Source: Bacteroidota bacterium
GTDB taxonomy: Bacteria; Bacteroidota; Bacteroidia; AKYH767-A; OLB10
Assembly (NCBI GenBank): GCA_016714005.1
Contig: JADJOA010000005.1
Coordinates: forward strand, 173,461-237,460
Reading direction: 5' to 3'
DNA: 64,000 nucleotides
The position numbers were made by a program, and so were the translations under genes. The notes under the pieces were generated by a model. The model was not told the origin of the DNA. It did not search any database and saw nothing but the letters and a program-made list of their open reading frames with translations. Positions 19,064-29,760 of this stretch are shown here, in pieces (positions within the stretch are counted from its first letter, which is position 1; every line of letters begins with the position of its first letter).

Positions 19064-19510
19064 ATGAATGTTTATACCTCCAATAACAAAGATTATTTAA
19101 TAACTACCGACAAGAGCTTTCTTGATATAAACTTTATACACCAATATCTTTCGCAAGAATCGTACTGGGCAAATGGCATTTCGATGGATGTGGTAAAATG
19201 CGCAATAGAAAACTCGCTTACTTATGGCGTTTATCACGGCTAACGGCAGGTAGGCTATGCCAAAGTAGTAACCGATTTTGCATCGGTAGCATATATTGGC
19301 GATGTATTTATTACACCATCTCACCGTGGCAAAGGATTATCCGTTTGGCTAATGGAAACAATTATTGCACATCCGCAAATGCAGAATTTACGCAGATGGG
19401 TACTAGCCACAAAAGATGCTCACAAACTTTACGAAAAAACCGGATTTAAACCTCTTGCAAAACCCGAAAGGTGGATGGAACGCCATCGCGAAGACGCATA
19501 CCTCCATTAA
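19064..19510 (+). CDS. GNAT-family N-acetyltransferase, interrupted by an in-frame TAA
   Basis: About 148 residues counting through a TAA at 19241-19243. The reading frame continues unchanged as RQVGYAKVVTDFASVAYIGDVFI, then the acetyl-CoA loop HRGKGLSVWLME, then the C-terminal ATKDAHKLYEKTGF. Both sides belong to one GNAT protein of the small Bacteroidetes type, in which a Lys commonly sits at the stop position, so AAA to TAA is a simple explanation. I prefer start 19064 (MNVYTSNN) because homology-like sequence begins there. Either a fresh nonsense mutation or a base-call error. Confidence 0.7.
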
Positions 19511-19521
19511 CTTTACAGCTT

Positions 19522-20265
19522 TTACGATCTTCCTTCTTCCTTCAGCAACCCCGTATAATGCTTTAACGAACGCAGCACAACAGTAATTACCACGGCAACT
19601 ATAAGTGCCCAAAACCACTCACCGCTTATTTTAAAAGTATTATAAGTAAAATACTGCTGCAGCAAGTGTACAAACACAAAACCTATAACAGTTGCCAGCC
19701 AGCCGCTGTACTCGCGCCTCAATACACTAATCATAGAAAAAGGGACCAATGGCTTAACAAACTTACCCAATGCCGGAATAAAAGCAGGCGCCTTCAAGCT
19801 CCAGTCTAAATACTGCTGCCCGAATTTCTTCTCTAAAAACCGCTCTTCGGCAAACATAATGCGCTCGTAATAAATCCAGTAAAGCAAACTCACTATAATC
19901 ACAAAAGCGGCATTAAGCGTAAAAATTACTATGCCTATCCACATCAAATAATTACCTAAGTATAACGGATGCCTCACCATCGAATAAATGCCTGTAGAGT
20001 TCAAAACCTCCGCCACCTGCTCCTCCGTATTACGTCCAGATGTACCCTTTGGTGTAGTCCCTATAGTATATGCCCTTACAATAGCTCCTAAAAAAGAAAC
20101 CGCAATAGCTACCATGCCTATCAACCTGGCCTTAGGCGGATAAATAATTGCATAGTCGCTGTAATAAACTGCCGGTATTGCAAGTAAAAAAAGCACCACA
20201 GGTATCTGCCCGCGTCTTTTAAACAACCAGTTGCCTTCCTCTTCTAACGAATGTATTAATGCCAT
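19522..20265 (-). CDS. ICMT/PEMT-like membrane methyltransferase
   Basis: 247 residues with five or six TM helices. The diagnostic isoprenylcysteine-methyltransferase motif is present: YSMVRHPLYLGNYLMWIG, followed later by FAEERFLEKKFGQQYLDW (the conserved E-E pair and the amphipathic helix that closes the SAM pocket). Bacterial relatives methylate lipids or small isoprenoid acceptors; the acceptor here is unknown. A -7 box TACTTTTG (minus) lies at 20276-20283, 11 bases before the start codon. Confidence 0.75.
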   Translation of the reverse strand: MALIHSLEEEGNWLFKRRGQIPVVLFLLAIPAVYYSDYAIIYPPKARLIGMVAIAVSFLGAIVRAYTIGTTPKGTSGRNTEEQVAEVLNSTGIYSMVRHPLYLGNYLMWIGIVIFTLNAAFVIIVSLLYWIYYERIMFAEERFLEKKFGQQYLDWSLKAPAFIPALGKFVKPLVPFSMISVLRREYSGWLATVIGFVFVHLLQQYFTYNTFKISGEWFWALIVAVVITVVLRSLKHYTGLLKEEGRS

Positions 20266-20275
20266 AATTAACGCA

Positions 20276-20283
20276 CAAAAGTA
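20276..20283 (-). promoter_or_regulatory. -7 promoter box for the ICMT-like gene
   Basis: TACTTTTG on the minus strand fits TAnnTTTG; predicted start near 20270, only a few bases from the ATG at 20265. Confidence 0.4.
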
Positions 20284-20466
20284 ATTTTGTAATTGTAATA
20301 GCGAATCTTTGCTTCAAAAAACTTAACCCTAACTCTTTAAACTCAATTTAGTATCTTAAATCTTAACTACTAACATTTTAATTTTGACTTTCTTCTGTTG
20401 ATACTTGGTACTTTGTACTTTTTTTATAGGTTTGAGCAATCAATAAATTTTTCAAGCAATTTTAAA

Positions 20467-20853
20467 ATGACTGTCAAGAAGAAGATACCTGTTGAATTTG
20501 AATTCCCCATACGCTCATCACCTAAAATATTGTATGGCTTCCTTAGCACTGCCGATGGATTAGAAGAATGGTTTGCTGACAAAGTAACCATCAAAGATGG
20601 CAACTACATCTTCCATTGGGATGGCGAAGACCGCAAAGCAAAAATTGTTGCCAAAAAAGATAACGCCATGATAAAATTCAACTGGCTGGGCGAAGACCAG
20701 GACACCTATCTTGAATTCAACATCGTTACCGATGAACTCACCAACGATGTTTCACTCATGATTACCGACTTCTGTATCGAAAGCGAAAAAAAAGAAACAC
20801 AGCAACTCTGGTCCTCCCAAATCCACGACCTCATGCACATTATCGGCTCCTAA
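20467..20853 (+). CDS. START-like (SRPBCC-fold) protein
   Basis: 128 residues from MTVKKKIPVEFEFPIRSSP. Helix-grip fold pattern: SSPKILYGFLSTADGLEEWFAD, then beta strands KVTIKDGNYIFHWDGED and so on, then the C-terminal helix QQLWSSQIHDLMHIIG. This small START-like family is found throughout Bacteroidetes, with no fixed function. An in-frame extension upstream to 20398 exists but is low-complexity and non-homologous. It ends 42 bases before gdhA. Confidence 0.75.
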   Translation: MTVKKKIPVEFEFPIRSSPKILYGFLSTADGLEEWFADKVTIKDGNYIFHWDGEDRKAKIVAKKDNAMIKFNWLGEDQDTYLEFNIVTDELTNDVSLMITDFCIESEKKETQQLWSSQIHDLMHIIGS

Positions 20854-20894
20854 ACATAGCCAATCCCTCTGCGCGAAACCAACCTCCAACACTC

Positions 20895-22241
20895 ATGAAT
20901 AAATTCCATAAAGATATTGATGCTTTTATGTCAAACGTAAAAGCAAAAAACCCTGGAGAAACAGAGTTTCACCAGGCAGTGCATGAAGTTGCAGAAAGTG
21001 TAATTCCTTTTCTCGAAGATCATCCACATTACAAAGCTGCTAAAATCTTAGAGCGTATTGCCGAACCTGAACGTGTTTTAATGTTTCGCGTGCCATGGAT
21101 AGACGATAAAGGAGAGTTTAAAATCAATCGTGGTTTCCGCATACAAATGAACAGCGCCATTGGTCCGTTTAAAGGCGGGCTGCGCTTTCACCCAAGTGTT
21201 TACCTTGGCATCTTAAAGTTTCTCGCATTCGAACAGGTTTTCAAAAACTCTCTTACCTCATTGCCCATGGGAGGTGGTAAAGGGGGCAGTGATTTTGATC
21301 CCAAAGGAAAATCGGATAATGAAGTAATGCGTTTCTGCCAAAGCTTTATGACTGAATTGTTTCGCCATATTGGTGCAGATGTAGATGTGCCTGCCGGAGA
21401 TATTGGAGTAGGTTGGAGGGAAGTTGGCTTTTTATTCGGGCAATATAAACGCTTAAGTAATGAATTCAGCGGAGTACTCACCGGAAAAGGACTACAATAT
21501 GGCGGAAGCTTGATAAGACCAGAAGCAACGGGGTATGGCTGCGTTTATTTTACACAAGAAATGCTTGCCACACGCAAAGAAAACTTTCGCGGAAAAACAG
21601 TTACCATCTCAGGTTCTGGCAATGTAGCACAATATGCAGCCGAAAAAGTAATACAGCTTGGCGGCAAAGTTGTTACGCTTAGCGATAGCGAAGGATATAT
21701 TTTAGATAAGGATGGAATTGACAGAGCAAAGCTTGATTTTGTAATGGATTTAAAAAACAACAAGCGCGGAAGAATTAAAGAATACGCAAAAAAATACGGT
21801 TGCGATTTTATTGCCGGCAAAACCCCTTGGGAAGTTAAGTGTGATGTAGCGTTACCTTGTGCAACACAAAATGAGTTAAATGGAAATGATGCGCAACTAT
21901 TAATAAAAAATGGAGTTATGGCTGTTGCCGAAGGAGCGAATATGCCATCAACTCCTGAAGCCGTAACAGCATTTATAGATAATAAAGTGCTATTTGCACC
22001 CGGTAAAGCAAGTAATGCCGGTGGTGTGGCAGTAAGCGGATTGGAAATGAGTCAGAACTCACTCCGCCTCTCATGGACCCGCGAAGAAGTTGATCAGCGC
22101 CTCAATAACATTATGAAAAACATTCATAATACCTGCGAAAAGTATGGGCGTGAAAAGGATTTCATCAATTACGTGAAAGGTGCAAACATTGGAGGCTTCG
22201 TAAAAGTTGCCGATGCCATGCTTGCTCAGGGGCACGTTTAA
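20895..22241 (+). CDS. gdhA: NADP-dependent glutamate dehydrogenase
   Basis: 448 residues, the usual hexameric class length, and intact. The glutamate-binding signature LPMGGGKGGSDFDPKGKSD contains the catalytic Lys. PAGDIGVGWREVGFLFG follows, and the nucleotide loop SGSGNVAQYAAEKVIQLGG sits near residue 238, followed by SDSEGYI, typical of the NADP enzyme. It interconverts glutamate and 2-oxoglutarate plus ammonia. Its stop overlaps the convergent MobA-fusion stop by four bases. Confidence 0.95.
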   Translation: MNKFHKDIDAFMSNVKAKNPGETEFHQAVHEVAESVIPFLEDHPHYKAAKILERIAEPERVLMFRVPWIDDKGEFKINRGFRIQMNSAIGPFKGGLRFHPSVYLGILKFLAFEQVFKNSLTSLPMGGGKGGSDFDPKGKSDNEVMRFCQSFMTELFRHIGADVDVPAGDIGVGWREVGFLFGQYKRLSNEFSGVLTGKGLQYGGSLIRPEATGYGCVYFTQEMLATRKENFRGKTVTISGSGNVAQYAAEKVIQLGGKVVTLSDSEGYILDKDGIDRAKLDFVMDLKNNKRGRIKEYAKKYGCDFIAGKTPWEVKCDVALPCATQNELNGNDAQLLIKNGVMAVAEGANMPSTPEAVTAFIDNKVLFAPGKASNAGGVAVSGLEMSQNSLRLSWTREEVDQRLNNIMKNIHNTCEKYGREKDFINYVKGANIGGFVKVADAMLAQGHV

Positions 22242-23318
22242 TTTGATCTTCCGCCTTTTTTAATTTTCTCGTTCACACTCATAAATTCTTCAATATTATC
22301 CACACTTTTTATTTGTTGATTTGATGAAGGGTAAACTTTGTGAGCATTAACTGCGTTCAGAAATTTTTGCAAGGAGTTTTGGTTATTTTCAACTGAATAA
22401 TTTAAAAACGGTAAACATTCACTTTTGTACATACCCAGCAACGGTTCGTAACAATTTTCAGCCATATTAAAAAAACGCTTGCCAAAAAACTTTCATCGTT
22501 TGATTGAATGAGTTTCTTAAGCATCTCATCGTTTAAATGAGGGTAGTCACAGCCAACTATGATAACATCTGTTTTAGGATTTGCCTTGCAAGCCCTAATC
22601 AAACCTGCCACCGGACCAATATTCTTTTTATCATCAATCAAATAGCTATAGCCATCTGATTCAACAACCTGACTTACGTCATTCACCGAGATAAATACCT
22701 CACTTTTTTCAATAAATCGTACACATGAGATCGTTGGGGTTTAGAATGATAAATAAGCATTGATTTATCTTGTTTCATCCGGCTGCTCTTGCCACCACAA
22801 AGCACAATTCCTGTCCGCTTTTTAGGAGGAATAATTAAATCTTTGGCGCCTATCACACGTACATTTTGCAGCTTATAATGACTAATTGCTTCCTGAAGCA
22901 AAGAATCTCTTACTACTAATAGTAGCTTTTTTCCTGCAGTGTCAGTTTTTAAGAAATGCGCAATAATTTTTGAAGCACAGGGTTCAAATCCCGTGTTTTG
23001 AAACAACTCCAGTTTGCCATTTTCATCAATAACAATCCAATCGCAGTTGGATGCCATTGCATCGGATAAAATATTTTCAGCTACTGAAAAAGCCACCTTA
23101 CTTAACTTAAAGTTACCTACCTTAAATGATAGGCTATCATCTTCTATTTCAAAAGAATATGTATTACTTGAAAACGCATCAACCAGAATTCTTTTTCCTG
23201 AAAAATCAGGCGTAATAACACCCCTTATTTCCTCTTCATTACCGTAAGTCCACCTCATTAATTGAGATGTTTTTCCGCTTCTTACTGGTTGTGCGAGAAT
23301 AAGAATGTTGTCATTCAT
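22238..23318 (-). CDS. P-loop NTPase fused to MobA-like nucleotidyltransferase, two frameshifts
   Basis: About 360 residues. The N-terminal 160 residues look like a THEP1/MobB-type P-loop NTPase: ILAQPVRSGKTSQL (Walker A, with Gln where the first Gly is usual), GVITPDFSGKR and the Walker-B-like DWIVIDENGKLELF. The C-terminal part is a MobA-type guanylyltransferase: GIVLCGGKSSRMKQDKSML, then after a shift near 22680-22710 the VGCDYPHLND metal site, then after a second near 22470 NCYEPLLGMY. MobA adds GMP to molybdopterin. The NTPase half may serve substrate delivery. It overlaps the upstream membrane gene by eight bases. Confidence 0.75.
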
Positions 23319-24237
23319 TTCTTAAGCCATATAGTGAAAGAAGCAGCATGCAAAATGAGAATTGTTTTATTCGGTTTATTCCTCTGAACTTTGCTTTAGA
23401 ATATTGCCAGCATCCTCCGGCTATAGCATACATTTGTGGCAATTCATTTATAGTACTTTGAATAGCATTCTGAGATTGTAATTGCTGTTTTTTAAGGTTA
23501 CTTTTTATCAAGTACTTTAACAAGGGAGTTATGATAAAGAACAGAATAATAACTCCTGCAATGGTTCTTAACATTATATAGAGTGTTGATGAGTTGTTAA
23601 ACACCAATATGCCCAGCAAAACAATTGAAATAAACAGAACTATGTAAACAGTCTTTCCTTTTCTGGTTTTGTCTTGCATTCTTAATGGCTTAACATAATT
23701 ATTAACGTAAGCAGACATGTCAGACAGCAACTTTTTATTGCTGAATTCATTTAGTTTTTTGGGTAAGGCAGACAAGTAAAATCCCAATATCAATCCCCAT
23801 AAAATATAGACAAACAAATAGATTATGACAAGTGTAAAGCTGCCATTTTCAGCAGCAGAACCGAAGATTTTGGCAACGTCATTTAAAAAACTGTTTATGG
23901 CATCCCAAAAGGCTTTACCAAACAGAATTGTCAGTGTTAATAGTTTTTGAAGAGCTGACTCGATCATGGCTATTGTGGCAAATATCAAGGAAGCTGTTCG
24001 GAAGTTTGAAACTAATTTATAACAAATAGCCCCAAATATTCCCTGGAAAAATACCGCTATATAAGCACCAATAGGTGATTGAGGGCTGACCATAAACTTA
24101 ACAGCTAAAACCAATAAGGTTGCCTGTATAATTTCTTTAAAATTTCTTTGGCTGAATTCTACAATTAAACCGATTAGAATTACAGCAAAACCACCCACAA
24201 AAATGCCGGTAAAAGGGATTTTAAAAGCGTGCATCAA
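23311..24237 (-). CDS. Multi-spanning membrane protein, possible transporter component
   Basis: 308 residues from the first Met, with about seven TM helices. The N-terminus is probably longer: the frame extends upstream through LTILWAFNECALGG, which is in keeping with the following MHAFKIPFTGIFVGGF helices. A real start may lie at 24309-24311 with one lost base in between. The short, Gly-rich first helices recall S-components of small-molecule importers, but no signature lets me name a substrate. It overlaps the NTPase-MobA gene and is divergent from a TonB receptor, so a metal or cofactor uptake role is a reasonable inference only. Confidence 0.55.
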   Translation of the reverse strand: MMHAFKIPFTGIFVGGFAVILIGLIVEFSQRNFKEIIQATLLVLAVKFMVSPQSPIGAYIAVFFQGIFGAICYKLVSNFRTASLIFATIAMIESALQKLLTLTILFGKAFWDAINSFLNDVAKIFGSAAENGSFTLVIIYLFVYILWGLILGFYLSALPKKLNEFSNKKLLSDMSAYVNNYVKPLRMQDKTRKGKTVYIVLFISIVLLGILVFNNSSTLYIMLRTIAGVIILFFIITPLLKYLIKSNLKKQQLQSQNAIQSTINELPQMYAIAGGCWQYSKAKFRGINRIKQFSFCMLLLSLYGLRNE

Positions 24238-24311
24238 ACCGCCAAGAGCACACTCGTTAAATGCCCATAATATGGTGAGGTTCCTTACTGGTGAGTGATT
24301 TTAGTTATCAT

Positions 24312-24618
24312 TAGCTATTTGTAATCTGTTGACTGCCAGATCGTCCAATATCGATTGTTCTATAATTAACATTATGTTAAGTTGCTTTGAATTAAACTAA
24401 TATTTCTTTCTCCCATAGAAAACAAGCCATTAAATCTTCTATAAACTCTATCCTTTTATCCAACCTTCTTTGTTCGTTTTAAGCATTGCCTTTTTCTACA
24501 TTCATTTCAGCCCTTCTCGAAAATTATTTCCAACAAATAACATCAGAAATTTTTATTTTTTCTAAGGACTTTCTCCCCATTGCCTTAGTTTGTTTAATCA
24601 ATATTAAAAGATTTAAAA
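24312..24618. other. Divergent intergenic region between membrane gene and TonB receptor
   Basis: About 300 bases of AT-rich DNA that must hold both promoters. I find no riboswitch signature (no cobalamin or TPP consensus box) and no exact TAnnTTTG box. TTAGTTTG at about 24586, one mismatch, is the best plus-strand candidate. Confidence 0.35.
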
Positions 24619-27069
24619 TGTTAACACGCTTACTGGCTTCTGCTTTATGCAGTTTATTGTGCTTAAGTTCTTATGCACAAAAGTTTTCTGTTTATGGACA
24701 AATTCTAAATGGTAATAACCTCCCCTCTTGAGAGTGCCTCCATAGAATTAAAAGGTGCCTCATCTGAGTTTACGACTATATCAGATAACGAAGGAAACTA
24801 TCGCTTTAACAATATAGATGCCGGCAACTATACACTAACTGTTGCACACATTGGGTATAAAACGCAAAACAGAAAGTTTAATCTAGCCGAATCGAGAAAG
24901 GAATCATTTCAACTTAACATAATATCTTATCAAAAGGACGAAGTGATTGTAATCTCTACCCGCAATAATCAAAAGACAGGTTTAAACTATGGTGTGGTTA
25001 AAAATTCGGATTTCGAAAAGGAAAATAACGGCAAGGATATGCCCTATTTACTCAACACTCAACCCTCGGTAGTTGTAACGAGTGACGCAGGTAACGGAAT
25101 TGGCTATACAGGCATTAGAATAAGAGGCACTGACCCATCGCGCATTAATGTTACCATAAATGGCATCCCTATAAATGACGCTGAAAGTCAAAATTTGTAT
25201 TGGGTGGACATGCCTGATTTGGCTTCGTCTGTTGAAGATATTCAGATACAAAGAGGCGTTGGTACCTCTTCAAATGGTACAGCTACTTTTGGAGGAAGCA
25301 TCAACATTAAAACAAACACTATTTCAGCTGAACCTTATGGTAGCAGTACGTTGTCTTACGGTTCTTTTAATACCATTAAAAACAATATTGCCGCAGGAAG
25401 CGGGCTTTTAAATAATCATTGGTTTATAGATACGCGCTTGTCACGCATAAAGTCTGATGGGTATGTGGACCGAGCCTCTTCTAATTTAAAGTCGTATTAT
25501 GTTTCGGGAGGATTTACAAGTGATAAAACATTAATAAAAGTATTGTTTTTTCGGGCAAAGAGATTACCTACCAGAGTTGGAATGGTGTACCCGAATCAAG
25601 AATTAATAATGATGTGGTTGGGATGAATGACTTTATAGGCAGAAACGGATTAGATGAGGAAGATGCTAAAAACCTCACCGAGTCAGGCAGGACTTATAAC
25701 TATTACCTTTACGCTAACCAGGTTGATGATTACCTGCAGGATAATTACCAGTTGCACCTTTCTCAAAAAATTACGCCTTATTTAACTTTTAACAACGCAT
25801 GGCACTATACTAAAGGAAGCGGCTTTTACGAAGAATTTAAAAAACAACAGTATTTGGGTGATTACGGTATTGCTGATGTTGTTGCTGGAAATGATACAAT
25901 TAAAGCTGCCGATTTAATAAGAAGAAAATGGCTCGATAATGATTTTTACGGAACAACTTTTTCTTTTAACTACGAAAAAAATAAACTGCAACTTATAGCC
26001 GGTGGTGCGTGGAATAAATATGATGGTGATCATTTAGGGAAAGTAACCTGGTTACAGTATGCTAGCAACGTACCTGCAGATTATGAGTACTATAACGATA
26101 ATGCCGTTAAAACAGATTTCAACTCTTACATAAAATCTGTTTATGATGTTACTGCTAAACTTTTTGTCTTTGCTGATTTACAATTAAGAAGTGTAAACTA
26201 TAGATTCATAGGTTACGATAGAGATGGAAACACCCTTCCGTCCGAGGAATTGTTATACTTCTTTAACCCTAAGGCAGGTGTTACCTTTAAAAAGAAATGA
26301 AAATGAAACAGCGTATGTAACTTTTGCAGTGGCAAACAGAGAGCCTTCAAGAGATGACTATGTTGATTCATCGCCACTGAGCAGACCGCAGCATGAAACG
26401 CTTTATGACTTTGAGGCAGGTTATCAGTTAAAAGGTAAAAAGCTTTTTGCAGGAATTAATTTTTATTGGATGCAGTATTACAACCAACTTGTTTTAACAG
26501 GTGCTGTAAACGATGTTGGCAATTACACCCGCACCAACATTAAGGAGAGTTTCCGCAGAGGTGTTGAACTGATGGCTGCTTATAACCCAATAAAGAAATT
26601 TGAAATGAAAGGAAACATAACGTTAAGCGAAAATAAGATGGAGAATTTTTCAGAATACCTGTATAACTATGATACTTATACGGAAGACAAAATCACTTAC
26701 CAAAATTCTGATATAGCCTTCTCCCCTGCTGTTACCGGAAGTTTAACGCTGACCTTCTCTCTGGTTAAAGATTTTAAAATTAGCACGGTAAGTAAATATG
26801 TTGGCGAACAGTATTTAGATAACACTTCAAACAGCAAGAGAAAGTTAGATGCCTACTTTGTAAACGACTTAAACTTTAACTACTCCATAAGGACAAAATG
26901 GGTAAAACAAATTGACGTGGGTTTGTTTGTTTACAATTTGTTTGATGAGGTATATGAAAGCAACGGCTACACGTACGGTTACATTTCAGGACAAGAAAGA
27001 ATAGACGAAAACTTTTACTACCCACAGGCGGGAACTCATTTTATGGGAATGGTGAAGATTAGTTTTTAG
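24619..27069 (+). CDS. TonB-dependent outer-membrane receptor, three frameshifts
   Basis: About 817 residues after repair (extra C near 24722, shifts near 25550 and 26295). Signal peptide LASALCSLLCLSSYAQ; then a carboxypeptidase-regulatory-like domain (SISDNEGNYRFNNIDAGNYT-type strand pattern and AHIGYKT); then the plug (PYLLNTQPSVV, GYTGIRIRGTDPSRINV and NGIPINDAESQNLYW); then a 22-strand barrel ending in aromatic MVKISF. Relatives import iron chelates, cobalamin or other metal complexes using the proton motive force. The ligand here is unknown. It is divergent from the membrane protein and NTPase-MobA genes. Confidence 0.85.
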
Positions 27070-27079
27070 CCAATGTCAG

Positions 27080-27748
27080 CTATATCACTTTATCTTTTTT
27101 AGAATGCTTTAAAACTTTTGCCTCTATATAAAGATAATCTCTTCGGCAATGTTTTTACATTGGTCACCTACTCTTTCTAATTTGCGTATGGCAGAGAGTA
27201 CATAAAGGCTTTGGTTAATGCGGTCGGTATTGGCTTTTATAAACTCGGCAACGGCAGTGTTAGCGTTTATGTTAATCTCGTCTAATATTTCATCCTTTTT
27301 AAAACTGTACGTGCTATAGATGTGTCTTCCTTTTCAAAAGCAGTCATTACATCCTTCAGCATTTCTATGCCGGTATCATACATTTCTTTTATGCGCGTGT
27401 TGGCAACCAACTGTTGTGCAGGTTCTAATTTTATGTTCAGCACAAATTTGGCTATTCCATCGGCAATATCGCCTGTACGTTCCAAGTTGTTATTTATTTT
27501 AAGGCAGGCAAGCACGAAACGCAAATCCATTGCAACCGGATTAAATAGTGCAATAATGTTTTCGCAATCGCGGTCGAGTTTTAATTCAAATGAGTTAACA
27601 CGTTTTCGTTTACAATTACCTCTCGCGCCAAATCTTTATCAAGCGCAATTAATGCTTGTTTAGATTTTTCCAATTGCGATTGCACTAATTGAAAAAGCTC
27701 TATTACATCTTTGCGCAGTTTTTGTAATTCTATTTCTAAATGAGACAT
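27080..27748 (-). CDS. phoU: Phosphate signalling protein PhoU, three frameshifts
   Basis: About 222 residues after joining. Start MSHLEIELQKLRKDVIEL; shift near 27597; middle part NPVAMDLRFVLACLKINNNLERTGDIADGIAK; shift near 27298; then INANTAVAEFIK, RKLERVGDQCKNIAEEIIF and, after a further base loss at about 27130, YIEAKVLKH. The two E/DxxxD three-helix repeats (LERTGDIAD and LERVGDQCKN) are the PhoU hallmark. PhoU shuts down Pho signalling and Pst transport when phosphate is plentiful. Last gene of the pst operon. Confidence 0.88.
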
Positions 27749-27874
27749 TTTGATTTATGATTTTGGAATTGGGATTTTGGATTTTGGATTTTGGGACTTC
27801 TCATTAAAGATTTATAGATAGAGATCTAGTTTCTGTTAAATCCGAAATTACCAATCTCTAATCCAACATCTTTT

Positions 27875-28774
27875 TTATCCAAACCTTCCGGTTATATAAT
27901 TCTGAGTGCGGACATCGGCTGGGTTCGTAAATATCTTTTTGGTGTCGTCAAATTCAACTAATTCGCCAAGGTAAAAGAATGCAGTACGATCGCTCACGCG
28001 CCCTGCCTGCTGCATGTTATGTGTAACTATTACAATTGTGTAAAGTGATTTGAGTTCGTAAATTAACTCTTCAATTTTTGCTGTGGAAATAGGATCAAGT
28101 GCAGATGCAGGCTCATCCATTAAAAGTATAGATGGTTCAATAGCCAGCGCACGGGCTATGCACAAACGTTGCTGCTGCCCGCCCGAAAGTTCAAATGCCG
28201 ATTTTTTAAGTTTATCTTTTACTTCTTCCCATAAGGCGGCTTGTTTTAAACTGCGCTCTACTCTTTCTTCAATAAATTTTTTGTGTGTAATGCCATTCAC
28301 GCGTAAACCATAAGCAACGTTTTCAAAAATTGATTTAGGAAAAGGATTGGGTTTTTGAAAAACCATTCCTACACGTTTGCGCAGTTCATCAATATTTAAA
28401 TCGCGTGAGTTGTATATATCTTTTGAATCAATTAAAATATTGCCTTCAATTTTAACACCTTCAATTAAATCGTTCATGCGGTTGAGTGTGCGCAGAAACG
28501 TTGATTTACCACAACCTGAAGGGCCGATAAAAGCGGTAACAGTGTTTTGCAACATTGCCATGCTTATGCCTTTAAGGGCATGAAAATCGCCATAGTAAAG
28601 GTGAAGGTTTTTGCTTTCTAATTTGGTCACAGATGTTTTGTTTGACGGTGTATAATTTGCCGATGGCTCAAATTTAATTTCTTTATTCAATTTTAAATCT
28701 TTCGTATCAATCGCATTAATTACCTTTTCTTCAGGAGATGAACTCATATTATTATTTTTCGATTCATAATTCAT
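27875..28774 (-). CDS. pstB: Phosphate ABC transporter ATPase
   Basis: 299 residues. About 45 poorly conserved N-terminal residues precede the ABC domain (VTKLESKNLHLYYGDFHALKG). Walker A GPSGCGKST, Q-loop MVFQKPNPFP, signature LSGGQQQR, Walker B ILLMDEPASALDP and the H-loop VTHNMQQAGR are all intact. It powers phosphate import with PstA/PstC. Intact, in the pst operon. Confidence 0.95.
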   Translation of the reverse strand: MNYESKNNNMSSSPEEKVINAIDTKDLKLNKEIKFEPSANYTPSNKTSVTKLESKNLHLYYGDFHALKGISMAMLQNTVTAFIGPSGCGKSTFLRTLNRMNDLIEGVKIEGNILIDSKDIYNSRDLNIDELRKRVGMVFQKPNPFPKSIFENVAYGLRVNGITHKKFIEERVERSLKQAALWEEVKDKLKKSAFELSGGQQQRLCIARALAIEPSILLMDEPASALDPISTAKIEELIYELKSLYTIVIVTHNMQQAGRVSDRTAFFYLGELVEFDDTKKIFTNPADVRTQNYITGRFG

Positions 28775-28799
28775 AACTCATCATTGATCATTACACTTA

Positions 28800-29666
28800 T
28801 TAGTTCATTTTTACTTTTTTACCCAAGTACCTTCTTAAAGCATTTGCCAAAAGATTTAATGTTAAAACCAACAGTATTAATACCAATGCAGTTCCGTAAG
28901 CCATAGGGCGAGAAGCTTCAATATTGGTTCCGCTGGTAGAAATTACATACAGGTGATAAGGCAATGCCATAACCTGATCGAAAATGCTTGATGGAAGTTT
29001 TGGGAGAAAATATGCAGCTACAGTAAAAAGTATAGGCGCTGTTTCGCCTGAAACACGACTCATGCTTAATATTAAACCGGTAACAATATTGGGTAGTGCA
29101 ATAGGTAAAACCACTTTGCTGGTAGTTTGCCATTTACTTGCGCCCAAAGCAAAACTTGCTTCGCGGAAATTTTTAGATACTGCTTTAAGCGCTTCTTCAG
29201 TTACGCGAATTACAACTGGCAGTGCAAGCAAGCCTAAGGTAAATGAGCCTGCAATAATGCTATCGCCCCAGCCTAACTTATTTACAAAAAATTCCATGCC
29301 AAACAATCCAAATACAATACTGGGTATGCCAGCCAGGTTGTTGGTCATTACATTTATAAACCTTTTAAAAAACCCATCGCGCATATACTCATTCATATAT
29401 ATACCACTCATTACCCCAACAGGAAATGCTATTATCATGCTTCCTGCCATAAGACAAAGCGTTCCAATAAGCGCGGGAAATATTCCGCCTTTGGTCATTC
29501 CGTCCTCGGGCATTGCGGTTAGAAACTCCCACGATAAAACAGAAAAACCGTTTAGTACGATAAATCCAAGTATGATTATTAAAATTACAAGTACGCTATA
29601 ACTTAAAACACGTAGTGTACCAAATGCAAAATTTTGCTTTAATCTTTTCTTTTCTGCGTATTGCAC
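28800..29666 (-). CDS. pstA: Phosphate ABC transporter permease PstA
   Basis: 288 residues, six TM helices, intact. The permease cytoplasmic EAA loop reads KNFREASFALGASKWQTTSKVVLPIALPNIV. LAGIPSIVFGLFGMEFFV and YLFPKLPSSIFDQVMALPYHLY-type segments are typical of PstA. Forms the channel with PstC. It starts 95 bases after the pstC stop and is 25 bases from pstB. Confidence 0.95.
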   Translation of the reverse strand: MQYAEKKRLKQNFAFGTLRVLSYSVLVILIIILGFIVLNGFSVLSWEFLTAMPEDGMTKGGIFPALIGTLCLMAGSMIIAFPVGVMSGIYMNEYMRDGFFKRFINVMTNNLAGIPSIVFGLFGMEFFVNKLGWGDSIIAGSFTLGLLALPVVIRVTEEALKAVSKNFREASFALGASKWQTTSKVVLPIALPNIVTGLILSMSRVSGETAPILFTVAAYFLPKLPSSIFDQVMALPYHLYVISTSGTNIEASRPMAYGTALVLILLVLTLNLLANALRRYLGKKVKMN

Positions 29667-29760
29667 TTTTTGAAAGTATGATTTATGAATAATGAATAAT
29701 GAGTTGGTTTGAGCGTGTAACCCTTTCAGAGCTTTAAAGGTCTTGAAGGTTTGTTTTGTT

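Noticed and set aside
22975..23000. A tRNA T-arm-like word (GGGTTCAAATCCCGTG) on the plus strand
   Set aside because: It lies inside the coding frame of the NTPase-MobA fusion (Gly-Phe-Glu-Pro on the minus strand) and no acceptor, D or anticodon arm surrounds it.
24486..27069. Programmed ribosomal frameshifting in the TonB receptor and other split genes
   Set aside because: Shifts occur in both directions, at unrelated homopolymers, in many genes and without slippery-site plus structure arrangement; errors explain them better.
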